A DNA stretch of 64,000 bases from assembly GCA_013115135.1 (NCBI GenBank), contig JABANP010000224.1, forward strand, positions 17,147 to 81,146, given 5' to 3'. Shown piece by piece: positions 44,701 to 55,890 of the stretch (the stretch's first letter is position 1; every line of letters starts with the position of its first letter). The DNA is from Perkinsus olseni. Taxonomy: Eukaryota > Perkinsozoa > Perkinsida > Perkinsidae. The notes beneath the pieces are model-generated. The model made no database searches, was not told the origin of the DNA, and worked only from the letters and a program-made list of their open reading frames with translations. A program made the position numbers and the translations under genes.

Positions 44701-47674
44701 AAGAAAAGGAGGACAAGAGGAAACAAAAACTTGAGTAGTGTCTTGGCAGGAATCTCTTGCTTCGAGAAATTATCGGGATTTTGGGGATTTGTGGTACGGT
44801 CACAGTGTGGAACTCTCCAACCTCGTGTAGGAGCTAGCTCGGTAATTTCGCGACTCGACGTGAGTGGGAAATTGCTTATGGCGTGATCGTCAGGTGGATT
44901 CTGTCAGGCTCAGGGACCATCAGGTCTCTCGCCTTCGTCTTCTTCGATTGTGTTAATGGGTTTTGATTGTTCAGAGAGGAGGAAGCCGAGAGACGGCGAA
45001 AGGCGGCGGAGGAGATGGAGGCTGAGAAACGGAAAGAGGAGGAGAAGAAGAAGGAAAAAGAGGAGCGGGAGCGTCTGAAGAAGATACGACAGGTAGTGAG
45101 AGGCTGTCGGTGGCGATATCAGTTCGCGGGTAATCGATACCAGTGCTGTATCATGTGTTTAATTCTTCACGGATTGACTGCTCCGTTAAGAGCTGATAGA
45201 GGTCTAGGGTTCGAGCGGGATACCTAATGCTATCAGGTAACGTGCCTGCACTTCTGGTGGTAGACTGATCGATCATTTGGGCGTGCGCGTATTGAAATTT
45301 GGTATTTGCTGGGCGAGAAATGCATGAGAGGTGCTTGTAACTTTTTCTCCCATTCAGACCGTTCGTAACGTCTATAAGAGCAGTTGTGATACAGTAGACC
45401 AAGAGACGTTAAAGAAGGTAGTACTGGGCCATGGTGGTCACCTAGGGTGGGTTAGCCTGTGGAGAGAGGGAACAGCTAGATGCGATCATCTTGTTCGGAC
45501 TTAGTGTGTTTTGGACTTTCTTGGGCGCGCCTTGCTTTTAAGGGTGCTAGGAGACGCCCTGTTCAGTTCATAGAATTACTGAGCCTGGCGCAGTGTTATG
45601 AGAATTCGTCCCTTGCAAAGGCGATGGGTGGATTCGAACCCGGGTCCTTCGCTGATGTATCTATCTCCTTGAACTGTTGAGCTATTTCTGCGTTGTCTCA
45701 GTTGCTGTTGGAGCTCACGGCGCCGCAACTGGAGAAGTTTGCGACTAAGGCCGAATCACTTGCGCAGGACGGCGGGAAGCTAAAGGCGATGTAACTTGGT
45801 TTTGGCCGGTGGCTCGAATCCTTTGCGGTGCGTGAAGATTCGCGGAGAAAAATCGAACAGTTACAGGCTGGTCTGTCACCGCGGACGCGAGGCCCAGCGG
45901 AGCGAAGCGAAATTTTGTATTGCATTTTTCAGGTTTGACGCTGCGTTGGATCATGTGCTGCAAGCTAAGAAGAAGAGCGTGAAACACGTTGCGAGTGCTG
46001 CCAAGACTAATAAACATGGTAAAAAGCCGAGGGGTGGATTCGAACCCGGGGACCTCCTATACGTGGACCGTATTGATGGTAGGTAAAGTTGGTGCCCCCT
46101 GGTCATTGGATGAGGTCCACATGTTGGCGAAGGGGCAGCAAAAATACAAAGTCGGATATGCTGGACGGTGGAAGGCCATTGCTCAGTTCTTGCAAGCTGC
46201 GGGATTTGATAGGACTGCTAATGAGGTAATCTTCTCGAGTAATTGTGAAACTCAGAATCGTTTTTTTTTCACGTGAGATGCGGTTCCAGGATCGATTCTG
46301 AGTTTCGGAATTGGTTTATCGAACGATTTCAAAAAGCATGTGTTCAGCGGCTCACTTGGCCGGATGCGCTGGGGTTGTATATCTCCAAATTTTTCTTTCC
46401 CGACCGGTGAAATTTGCGCTCCTCAGAAATGACTTTCTGGAAGTTCATGATCGCTTCGTCTGTAGCCGTAGCGTGAGACCGATCGGGGCTGCTAGTCGGA
46501 ATCCCTTATCCTGGAAAATCCTGATCAGAACCACCATCGGCTGAATGTCGAATCGGGCTGCTCTGTCCTCATCATCCTCTGGCGTCTCAGGTCATCGCGC
46601 AGACTAGGCTGATGGCCACTCCCCGAGTATCTCAAGAATCAGAAGGCTGAGGAAAAACAGGAGCCGGCGAGCTCGAAATCGGAGGTAGTTTCATCGTTCC
46701 TGGGAAGACGGTTTTTATACAGTACAGCAAGCATTTGGCGTTGAATATTTCGATCGATTAACGTAGTATTGTGTGTGTTTTCCATTTTGTTCACCCCAGC
46801 TCTGAATTGGATTCCATTCGACGACGGCTGGTGAAATTTCTCGCGAGTTCGAGTGGATCGATTTTTCGGGTTTGCGGATTCTGTCTTAGTGAATGTTGAT
46901 GGCGGGCCAGTTGCGCGTTTTCCCGCTCCTTTGTGTGTCTGCGATTGAGAATTGTATTTTTGTCCAATCCCTGCGTCGACCTAAGATTCTGATTATCGTG
47001 TCAGAATGTTGTGCAAGAGACGGCGTCTTCGCCTCCCCCTCCAGTAGCACCGCCGCCGGCCAAGGTTGAAGCGACGAGCTCTCCTGAGGATTGGACAGCA
47101 GCACAGCAGAAGGTGAGCAGCGGGGGTGTTTGTAGGGCAACAGGGGAACTTGGGGGATGAGTTTGGATAGTTGACTTAGTAATAGAGTGGGAAATATGTA
47201 GCTCAGCTTAGCCTGGCACTGCCATTGTCTTCGAACGCATTCGAGAGAATTTTTGCTCGCCGATCGATTGTGACGTTATGGCTGGGCAAGCGTGAGGAAA
47301 ACTCGGCATACATGTTTCTGAAACACCTCTACAAGCCATTACACTAGATAGTTGGGAGAAAACTTACTATATTTAATTTAGCAGCTTGGATGAATTCTAC
47401 TGTGAACACGTCGAACTTCCGCTGGGGGACACTGTTGGGTGCGAGTGGATCAATTTTGGCGTTCTCGTCAGGCGCTGGAGAAGGGGTTAGCGACGCATCA
47501 TGCGTCGTTGGGAGCCAACGAGCGATGGAAGAGGATCGCTGATGATGTAAGATACGCTTTGGCGGGTTGTGGTGTGGTCGAACATACGCCTGTTAGGTGC
47601 CTGGCAAGACTAAGAAGGAGTGTGTGGCTCGATTCAAGTACATCAGAGAGCTTGTGTCGAAGGGTCGGGCGTAA
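41702..47674 (+). CDS. DNAJC2: Zuotin / DNAJC2-type ribosome-associated J-protein with two SANT domains
   Basis: Eighteen exons join in phase to about 577 residues: 41702-41823, 42308-42424, 42703-42773, 43094-43176, 43231-43341, 43512-43601, 44079-44207, 44289-44353, 44639-44734, 44975-45092, 45358-45417, 45702-45790, 45933-46018, 46083-46225, 46591-46684, 47005-47112, 47472-47546, 47597-47674. The J domain spans [32 protein letters not shown] (HPD present) and [16 protein letters not shown]. The zuotin domain shows [19 protein letters not shown] and [14 protein letters not shown], then a charged helix rich in Glu/Lys. SANT 1 is [15 protein letters not shown] ... [14 protein letters not shown] 2 is [20 protein letters not shown] ... 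[23 protein letters not shown]. Zuotin works with Hsp70 at the ribosome exit. Exon 46591 needs one C fewer in the CCCC run at 46621 to reach [14 protein letters not shown] and a good donor. Confidence 0.92.
45628..45700 (-). repeat. tRNA-like element in DNAJC2 intron
   Basis: The minus strand has an A-box-like TAGCTCAACAGTTCAAGG and a B-box GGTTCGAATCC with tRNA-like spacing, ending at the intron acceptor. Stems pair poorly. A second B-box copy lies in the intron at about 46036-46050 and a weaker one at about 45203-45220. Confidence 0.5.
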
Positions 47675-48070
47675 TGATGATGATCAGCTACTGTCCAATG
47701 TTCCTTACTCCACCGTCACCACGTCATCTGTTTGATAGTTTTCTATCTCCTGGTTCCATCGGCGCGTTGAGTTTAGTACTCACCAACTCAATCGCAATGA
47801 AAGTCTTTTCTGATGTCGACATCGTTGTGTCCTTCTCGTCATAGACGAAGGGAGAGATCGGCAGTACTCGAAATCATCTTCTTTACTTGCATGCTGTTCT
47901 GGGCAGTACGTTTAAAAATGGTCACAGAAATCTTCCGAGCAGTCTTCCTCATCGTGGTCTATGTCACCACTCAGTTGCATAGCAATAAACGGTTTCCAGT
48001 TGAATACTTGAGGATTTACGACGTCGTTGTTGGACGTTAGACTAGCCCGTCGGTCCAGTATTGTTTTTGC

Positions 48071-49442
48071 ATGTGGCGTCCTTCCTACGCCCCTTCCTAT
48101 GACTCAGTCTCCACCTCATCGGTCTCGGGTGACATAGACATCCGGATGGATCAGCAACGGTGCGACCCGAACCTGTCGTGGTTTGATCGGAAGAAGTGCG
48201 AGGCGTACAGCAAGAAGGCATTTGGGTGAGCTGAGGCTCGCTGGGGAGGCGTGGAGTTCATCCCTAGCGGCGATTCATAAAATGGAATGTGGTTGAATAC
48301 AGGATAATCTGAGTTGTAATTCAAGGAGAGAGTGTTGACGAAAAGCAGAAGCCGCATCGTTACGATTCGGCTTCTGCTTTTCGTCAACGGCACAATCGAT
48401 TCGTCATACGATTCAATCGTATTGTGCGTATTGTATTCGGTATAGATCTTATCCCGGGGGTGCACCTCTACAATTTCGTGGCGCGTGACTCGCTGCAGGG
48501 TGGTATTCACAACGAGCGTATCATCGCGCCCTGTTGATTGCCGAAGCCCCATACCTTACCTTGTCAGATGGTGGAAGGTTGATATCTTGCTCAACGCCTT
48601 GAGCGCCATGAACGCCCCCGTTGACCTCGTCTGCGTTCGATGTCCCTCCAATGTTACCCATAGTAAGAGCCCTCTCCATTATGATCGATCATGGCCGATC
48701 GAGGGTTGACGTATTGTTCCGTCAGGTGCCGGGTTTTCACCGTCGAAGAACACCGTGTGGATGTGTGGCAATCATTTTTGGAACCCATTCCAATTTCGCC
48801 GGATCCTGGCTCATGAACTGGTGCACGCCTTCGATTTCGCTCGGGCGAAGATCGATACGGAAAACGTTGATCATGTGGCGTGTACGGAGGTCAGAGCGGC
48901 TAATCTGAGTGGAGAATGCGAGGTGAGTTGAATCGTTATGTATGATTATGACGATCGCTGTATAAAGTGCCCTCTTCTTTTTCAGCTGTGGACTAAGTGG
49001 ACGGACTACATAGGAGATGACCCTCTAGGTGAGTGCTTTGGGACTTGTTATCGACGGCATTAGAATGATTATCACGATGCTGGTTACCTGGTGTTATGGC
49101 TGGATGTCTGCAGGCAACCATATGTGGTCAAGAAAGCAGCGTTGTGTGAAAGACGCGGCGTTGCGCTCTCTGACTGCACACGGAGGGAGACGAGAAGGAA
49201 GCGAAGGACAGCATTGAGCGGGTAGATCTGCAATTCACCGCTTCGCTTCGTATGAGATATTACTTTCATTTGGGTTCAGGTGTGGTCACGATGCAGCAAA
49301 GATCACTGGCCGTTCACAACTGACCCACAATTCGATACGAGGTGGGTCTCGTAGGAGCTCGACTCATTGGCTCGATTATGCTGTGTATCTTAACAGGTAC
49401 CGAGACTCGCCGATGATAGACCGAAGTAATCAGAAGAGGTGA
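48071..49442 (+). CDS. ATP23: ATP23-type mitochondrial inner membrane metalloprotease
   Basis: Seven exons (48071-48225, 48568-48662, 48726-48922, 48986-49028, 49114-49221, 49280-49341, 49397-49442) give about 234 residues, the usual family size. The zinc site is RILAHELVHAFDFARAK (HExxH), preceded by CVRCPSNVT and followed by the family signature ACTEVRAANLSGEC. The C-terminal CSKDHWPF and final YRDSP also match. ATP23 processes and chaperones ATP synthase subunit 6 in the intermembrane space. Exon 5 carries one extra base near 49182: the frame must move by one from LRSLTAH to EGDEKEAKDSIER, which then splices in phase. This is either an error or recent damage. It lies 396 nt after the DNAJC2 stop, same strand. 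Confidence 0.9.
48333..48386. repeat. Hairpin in ATP23 intron 1
   Basis: GTTGACGAAAAGCAGAAGCCG pairs perfectly (21 bp) with a downstream complement across a loop of about 12 bases. A second imperfect hairpin around CACAATCGATTCG follows directly at about 48389-48425. Both lie inside the 342-nt first intron. Confidence 0.85.
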
Positions 49443-50497
49443 AGGGCGCGATAGTTGACCATTTGTATTGTTTCTCGACACGTTTCTATTGTGGACTTTT
49501 GAGCGTCGAGCTTGTGAATTATAGGCGATATAATCGTACGAGCTGCGAAAGTAGGATCGACAGAAGTCCCGAGATATTGCGCCGTTGTATGAAAGTGCAA
49601 GGACGCCGTCGGCGTCATTCCAAGCATACCAAATTACGTTGTCGCCGGTCGTCTAACATGAGCGTCCAATGGGAGTCCCATCATAGGACTGAGGCGGATC
49701 ACTATGTTCGTGATTGAGCAGCCCTCTGAGCAATCAAGTGATAGGCCGCTCACATAACGAGCCGTGTGAGCATGCCCTTCGTGTCCCCGAATCGTCGTGA
49801 TCGCACAAAATGGTGGGGCCCAACCACTTGGTGGGTATATGTCTTGTGAATTATATTAAGAATAACGTGAGGATTCCTTTAAAGAATCTGGTGCTGACGT
49901 TTAAAAAAAGAATATTCTTGTTTTGAAACCCAAGGGTCGGATTCCGTCGGAATCACTCCGACGGTTCCTGTCGCTAGTTTCAACTTCTCCATTGCGGAGA
50001 GGCTCAGAATTATGATACATTAATTATGCATCAGATGCAGCGCACTTACGTCGCTGATGCTTATGTATCCACGCATGATATTCTACTACAGTTCTACCTG
50101 TCTCTTTAAATTCTCTTCAGCCATCGTCCCATGAAGACCAGCGAAGGTTTGGAGCTTTTTCCGCCTCCTTTCTTTTTCTTTTCAACAATTCTAATTTTTT
50201 CGGCCGAAATCGAGTTGTCTTGTTTGCCAAACCATTCTAGTTTGTTGTACCCATTAGGTACTACCTTAGCATTGACGTGTCTCATTAAGGAAACCAACCG
50301 CGCCAATTTGCTGTCTCAAGCCACCAACGTGAAATCCTCGACCCCCATACAAGCGGCCTTATCCGCCAAATAGATTTCTGAATGGTATAGTTTGGGACTA
50401 GTAGAACGCCGAGGATTCCATGTTCGCGCAGTCATCAATATCAGCAGTCATTTTTGAGACTCCTTTTTCCGTAAATTGATTATTTTATGGTCCACAG
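49443..50497. other. Intergenic or 5' region of the CFAP184 gene
   Basis: About 1 kb. The first coding exon(s) of the downstream gene must lie here but were not identified. Short hairpins occur near 49950-50080 (for example GCATCAGATGCAGCG...CGCTGATGC). No other gene is supported. Confidence 0.4.
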
Positions 50498-53073
50498 CTG
50501 AGCACGCAGCGCTACCCGCGGCGCAGGTTAGACAGCAACAGGAGCTGGTGGCCCTAACTGAACAGCGGAATCGCCTCGAGGATATGTTGCGGCAGGCAAG
50601 AGAGCAAAAAGGCCGCCTACTCAAGTACACCGCCTTGAACCTCGGCTGTCGGCTGAGGTGGCTTCTTCCAGGGACAGGGATATCCTCGAAGCTAGAACAG
50701 CTCAGTGGATTGATTTGGAAAAGAAGAGGAACCGTAGGGGCGCTGAGTATCTGGTGGGTATGCATTGATTCTTAGAGGAGGGTGAGAAGCCTGGAGAAGA
50801 GGGGGTGGCAGAACCTGATATCAAGGTAGAGATCGAGGGTTCGATCCTCGGGAGAGGCATTTCTCTGCAGGTGACGGACCACAAGTACGTAACTGTTCTC
50901 CACAGCCTGCACTCTGCCCGTCTGGGACTCAGAGAACAGGAGGTGAGTGTTTTCGTGTTGCGAACATCACTGTCATTTACTATATTGCTATGCCGTATCT
51001 AAGGGGCTTCAAATGCCTCAGTGCAATATCTCGTCGTAGAAAATGTAGTAGTAGAATAACGCACCAACGGTAGATTGAGCTCATTGTGAACGAGATGGAG
51101 CAGATAGGAAGTGGAGTAGTTGAGAGAATGGGAGTTGATGATGCGAAGCTGACATGAGCCCAGCTTGCCTGTGTTATGTAGAAGGTGCATTCAATGCAAT
51201 TGGTGTAGAATTCACCAATTTGGTGGACGGTTTCAGCATGTGTTCCTTTACTGCAATTATAAACACCTTGGTACTGCACTAGAGACTTTCGACGAGAATC
51301 TTCGGTCTGTCACTGTCATTCTTGAGTGTAGCGTCGACTCTCGTCGGCCCGAATTTTTTTCTGTATACCTGGAAAGGTCGTCGTGCGATTCACCAGGGTG
51401 GAAGGGCGTGTCTCTTCTCTCAGGATAGAAGCACGAAGGCCGTGGATGATCTCGGAGCGGTGTTGGAGGACAAGAAAGCCAAAGTTGGCGAATGTCGAGA
51501 TGCTCTCAGGTGGGTTTGCCTGAGCTGCGTAGGTTCAAGACCGACTGATTGATGACACAACACCTGGGTTCTGCCATCTTGAATCCATTGCTTCTGACCA
51601 CGGTCTGAGATTCTTCTACAATCAGCCCAGTCCCACACCCGGACCGCTACCTTCCCGGACAGTGCACCATGGGCTGATTGAGAACACAACACCCGGGTCT
51701 CGCCACCTGGGATCCAACCTTTCACTTGCAGTCTTCTTATCATCCGCCACTTAGCTCCGGCGTAGCTTTTTATCGGAGAAAAAATAGGATCAGCGGTGTG
51801 TACTTAACAGTGGGCATTGTAGCTTGTGATCAGGGAATTCAAGCGTCAAGTGGCGCGAAACAGCGAGTATGTGCGCAGCGGGAAGAAGATACCTCTCAAG
51901 GTTATCCAGGTGAGTGAACAGATCAGAATCGGAGTTTTTGTGCACGGAGTTTATCGGTTCGATCTCGACTGTTGATTGGCCCGCTTGTGAATTCTGATGC
52001 CGTCTTGTGGACCATTTTGAAGAGAGTGTCGGAGCTCACAGACGGCGCTAGACGGCCCTGCCATCAATTAAACTGAAGGCTGTCATCAATCGAAGTAAAA
52101 GCTTTCATAAATTAGACTACTGTTATGAATAAGACTGAACGGCGTTTAGTAAACGCTTTTTTCCTCGTCGCAGGAAGTTGAGGACTTTGAACTGGACAAG
52201 AACAGCGAGGTGGAGGAAGCCCGAGGGACACACATAACGCTGAAGAACCGACTGACTAAGCTTGAAGAGGAGCTCCGCAAGAAGGACCAGCTAGCTGAGG
52301 GACTTCACCTTATAGGTTCGTCCTTGACGGTTCAGACGAGCGAAATGCAGGCTTTTGTCGGTCGCCCTGTTATACTCGTGAAGCATCTAGCGCTCCTTTT
52401 CGTTCCTGCGATGTGGTGGTCGTCAGATTTCGAGCAGCTGAAGATTGAGAACCAGACTCTGAGTGAGAAGATTGAGGAACGTCAAGAACAAGTTCAGAAA
52501 CTGAAGAAGAAGACAGTCACAACAATACAGGTCTGTCGCTTGAATATGGAGATACCGGGATTCGAACCCGGGACCTTTTGCATGTAAGCAGGCCCTCCCT
52601 GTAGGTTCTGGCTCACATGCGAGAGAAGATGCAATTCCTTGAGAAACGAGGAGAGACCATTCACTCCTCTCTAGCTGAGCTGGACAAAGTAGGGGGGTTC
52701 CGAAATTGTCCCGTTCTCTGGAATTAACGTTGGCTTGCTTTTTTGATTGCTTTTGTGTTTTGTTTGCTTGCTTTTCATTTCGTTGTTGTTTGCTGTTTTC
52801 TATTTCGCAGGAATTGGTCGGCCAAAGAGATCTCATTGCTAAGACGAAGCACGACCGTGACGAGTACCGTACCGAGAACGATCGACTGCGACAGCAGGCC
52901 GGGATAGTTGACTCCAAGCTCATCACGAAAGACCATGAGAACAGGTGCCGACATTTTAGTGGCCCCTGCCTCGAGTCGTTAGCAGGAAAGCGCGAGTGGC
53001 GGAGCTGAAGGAGATCGTCGCCGCTTTGCATGGGAATCATGAGAGGCTGTTGAATTACGTGGCTAAACGATGA
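50498..53073 (+). CDS. CFAP184: CFAP184 / CCDC96-type ciliary coiled-coil protein (5' end missing from model)
   Basis: Nine exons are resolved: 50498-50753, 50871-50942, 51424-51509, 51834-51909, 52174-52315, 52427-52530, 52605-52688, 52811-52944, 52986-53073. The protein is coiled coil throughout. The DUF4201-type C-terminal domain is clear: LAEGLHLIDFEQLKIENQTL, SEKIEERQEQVQKLKKK, LAHMREKMQFLEKRGE, RDLIAKTKHDRDEYRTENDR. FKRQVARNSEY precedes it. The LAEGLHLIDFEQLKIENQT wording favours CCDC96/CFAP184 over its partner CCDC113/CFAP263. The pair forms an axonemal complex linking radial spoke 3 to the nexin-dynein regulatory complex, so the organism should have a flagellated stage. One base appears missing at about 50624 (CTCAAG-TACACC), where the frame moves from GRLLK to HRLEPRLSAEVASS. 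Confidence 0.85.
52548..52620 (-). repeat. tRNA-like sequence in CFAP184 intron
   Basis: The minus strand ends with a perfect T arm (CCGGG-TTCGAAT-CCCGG) and a TATCTCC acceptor-like tail. The 5' side does not pair with it (no GGAGATA), so it looks like a tRNA pseudogene or SINE head, not a gene. It fills most of the 74-nt intron 52531-52604. Confidence 0.55.
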
Positions 53074-53997
53074 TCGATTTCAGTGTGTGGCCAGTAGATT
53101 TCCAAGAGTTGCGTTAGTATCGGGGAATCGGCAACATGTACAGTGTAAGACGATAGGGTCCTGTTGCTTCTCCGTTGTTGTTCATAGTCGATGCGAGGCG
53201 AGAAGGAGTGAAAAGTCTATCAACCTAGTTCCGTTCGGAGTGTTAGGTATGCACGCATGTTAGATTGGATAACTCAATAAGAGTCGTTTACAGTGGTTCT
53301 TGAGTTATAACGACAGTAATAAGAAGTAGCAACGTGGTTCTTATAGTTAACGCGAGGCGAGAAGGAGTGTAAAGTCTTTCTACCTAGTTCCATCGAGGTG
53401 TCAGCTTTGCACGCATGCACAAGACGATCGGTACTGAAGTACATCGTCAAGTCGGGTCGAACCAAGCCGTTGGATTTCAAATTCACACGTAGACAGGTTA
53501 AGCAGGGGTTTGCTCATTTCTCCCTCACGCATGCCATCGTACATTCATTTACTGCATTGCGGTGCATCTCAGGAAGATCCCGGGTTCAAAACGCGGCTCA
53601 GTCACTTCTCCGTCATTTATATATTAGTGCTAGCCTCGAGCTGACAGGCCTATTGTGACACGCTAGTCGGCCTAGTGATAGGTCCACTATGGGACATTGC
53701 AAGTCGAAAGATTCCCTCCTGTCTGACGTTAAGGGAAACGCTGCTTCTGCGTCAGTTCTCTAGCCGTTAATCTAGAAGAAACTTGCAATCTTGAATTTCC
53801 CCAATATTTGGTGAGTTGCACGTACCACAGAGCTCGGCCGGTCCCAAGGCATGGAGCTGAGTCACTCGTCATCTTTCAGGGAGTATCTTTGCTTCACCCG
53901 TGCCCTTCACAGAAAGCTTCTCAGATCCCGAGACAGCATCTAAGGTCAGGTTCGCTTTCTGATAATGGCGGGTGGATTTGAAGCTGGCTGAGGTTGG
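53074..53997. other. Intergenic, no gene seen
   Basis: Contains two related stretches (around 53190 and 53350) sharing GCGAGGCGAGAAGGAGTG-AAAGTCT and a CTACCTAGTTCC-type tail, i.e. a direct repeat of about 60 bp spaced by about 160. No coding frame is supported. Confidence 0.45.
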
Positions 53998-54290
53998 TAT
54001 GTATTCGCAGCGCTAGCCCGTGGAGACCTACCCAGTGGTTATGATGGTTACCGCAAGCCTGAGGTAATACGACGATCCTATGGCGTGTGGGTATGGTAGC
54101 TCAGGTGGGGATGTGGGATTTCATGAGGGAATGGCTGAATGATGGTATTACAGTTGATGTTGGTAATAGTATGATGATTGGTGATGGTGGTGGCAGAGTT
54201 AAGGACCAGTCTGATAGAGATTTCAAGTTTGCCTTTAATGTTGGCCTCAAGTTCATGGATGAGTCTTTCCTTATTAATACTCCTCCCTAG
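53998..54290 (+). pseudogene. 5'-truncated copy of the PNKP-type phosphatase gene
   Basis: Only the end of exon 3 (to 54063), the 41-nt intron (54064-54104) and exon 4 (54105-54290) are present. The catalytic Asp motif and FTNQ motif are missing, so it cannot be an active phosphatase. Exon 4 is intact and nearly identical to the left copy. It ends in TAG one base before the ATG of the next gene, as in the left arm. Confidence 0.85.
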
Positions 54291-54291
54291 C

Positions 54292-55499
54292 ATGACTTTC
54301 TCTTCTCATCGATTGCTGTTGATTTGCCTCTTCCCCTTCGCCACTTCTACTCAGCCATTACCCCTTTCAATGGTCCTCGGCCTCTCCAAAGGTTCGAGTC
54401 TTCTACTCCTCACAGGTAGGTGCTCTCCTCCACCAACCCATCGATCATCCGATTTCAGTTGAAGTGTTCACAGCAGCTGGATTGGCGTTGGGGTCGATCT
54501 TCATGTCAACTTGGCGGGTCGGCGCGGTAGTATCTTCGATGTACCCCCGTTTGCTTCATCGGCTACCATCCCTTCAGGGCAGCCAGTACCTCTCGGGCAG
54601 CTACGTTGGAGATATCGATAAGAATGATGACCAAGTGGATGATGGTCGCCTCCCCTCCGGTGTTGCCGTTGGCTTCCCATCCCGGCTATACGGTCTGGTC
54701 TATGTAGTTGGTGAGTGTCGGTTGATCTTCTTCGCCGCCCTTCATACCACATCTTCAGGTAATCGTCGTCAATCATGGTTGGAGTTGGCCGAGTCGACCT
54801 GTGATAGATGGGAGACCTTCGACGCCAGTCAGCCTCTATTCGCTGATGCCCCACCGTGTGAGTCCCCCACAGCGGCTTCTCCTCTGCTGATGTTCCCTCA
54901 GGTGTTGGTAAGTCAACAGGAGTTGAGAAGTGCACGCGTGACTTCAATACTCATCTGGCTGATCGGTAGTAGCCCTCGTCCTTCGCTGCTGACTATCGAC
55001 GCCTGTTGACATCAGATGCATCATGTACAAGAGGATGCTCATGTTAAGTTGGTGTGAGTATCTTATTATTGCTACTTCGACTGGCATACAAATTCTCATC
55101 GGCATAGCTCTCCTCACTACAAGTCTATTGAAGTACAGCGGCGGTGGCCTCATCATCAGCCGCGGAGTATTGCCATCAGGTACAAGCATTACTACGTGGT
55201 TATGTTATCTTTCAGTGGAGTTTTGGAATGGTGTGGTATAGTTGGATACTTCATCATAAGTTGGATATCATTCAACCGACTGGCCAAGACGGCCACCTTC
55301 CCCTACCCGACCATCTCCTTCGCCTTCCTCGTCAACCTTCTGGCCTGTGTAGTCCTCCACCGTTCAGTTCAACGCCTTCACTGTTCATCCGATTGATCAG
55401 ATGATCATCACCTGGGCTGTGGCGCATTTAGTGATGCTCATTCGCTCCATCCGACCATCAGACGAGAAGAAGCGAGGACGTCACGGTCTGTTGGAGTAA
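54292..55499 (+). CDS. Multi-pass membrane protein with signal peptide, right copy (family not recognised)
   Basis: Exon 1 54292-54415 (signal peptide LLLICLFPFATSTQ), then an exon from 54459 or 54474 (AAGLALGSIFMSTWRVGAVV, a helix; later DGRLPSGVAVGFPSRLYGL). A 48-nt in-phase intron and a 44-nt intron flank QSWLELAESTCDRWETF. Further exons hold LIIATSTGIQILIGIALL, VGYFIISWISFNRLAK, FPYPTISFAFLVNLLAC and, after a 52-nt intron, a final helix WAVAHLVMLIRSI with a basic tail; stop TAA at 55497-55499. It likely acts in a secretory or surface membrane. With the upstream gene truncated, its promoter must lie within about 300 bp or in the foreign sequence before 53998. Confidence 0.55.
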
Positions 55500-55710
55500 A
55501 CTAATCATCTTCTCAGGGCATCATAATCATCTCCTCCCCTCCCTCAGTTACTACGACGGAGGTAACTAACCCGAGTACTCCTCGTAAAGTCAGCATGAGC
55601 ATCATGAACAGCATCAGGCCTGCGTGTTGAAGTCTTGGTTGGACTTGCGTTGAGGGGCGGTGGCGTTGATCTTTTCTGTGAGGCTCATGCGTCGAGAACA
55701 TCTTCGCGAT

Positions 55711-55721
55711 CTATAAATAAG
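55711..55721 (+). promoter_or_regulatory. TATA-like box upstream of the transporter
   Basis: CTATAAATAAG lies 180 nt before the transporter ATG. The left arm lacks this sequence in the corresponding place, its intergenic region being about 100 bp shorter. Confidence 0.4.
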
Positions 55722-55890
55722 CTGCTACACAGATGCTCGCCCCCTGGCTGTATCCCGGCCCTGAGCGAGAGGTCTCGCGTGTGAATCACTGTCATTTTTC
55801 AGCGTTGGTGGTGGTTCCTCCCACTCATCATCCTTGTGTTCATAACTTACCAACTCGACTCCTATTATTCCAACTACAAAAACAACAACG

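Noticed and set aside
46591..46660. DNAJC2 exon ending at a GTATCT donor after MATPR
   Set aside because: Splicing there keeps frame but drops a charged segment ([14 protein letters not shown]) that fits the family and ends at a better GAG-GTAGTT donor. A one-base error in the C run is more likely.
50131..50373. Frame beginning MKTSEGLELF as the first exon of CFAP184
   Set aside because: It contains a Phe run and hydrophobic text unlike a coiled-coil N-terminus, and no phase-compatible join to 50498 was found.
52548..52620. A functional tRNA gene in the CFAP184 intron
   Set aside because: The T arm is perfect, but the 5' acceptor strand does not pair with TATCTCC and the anticodon loop lacks the expected layout.
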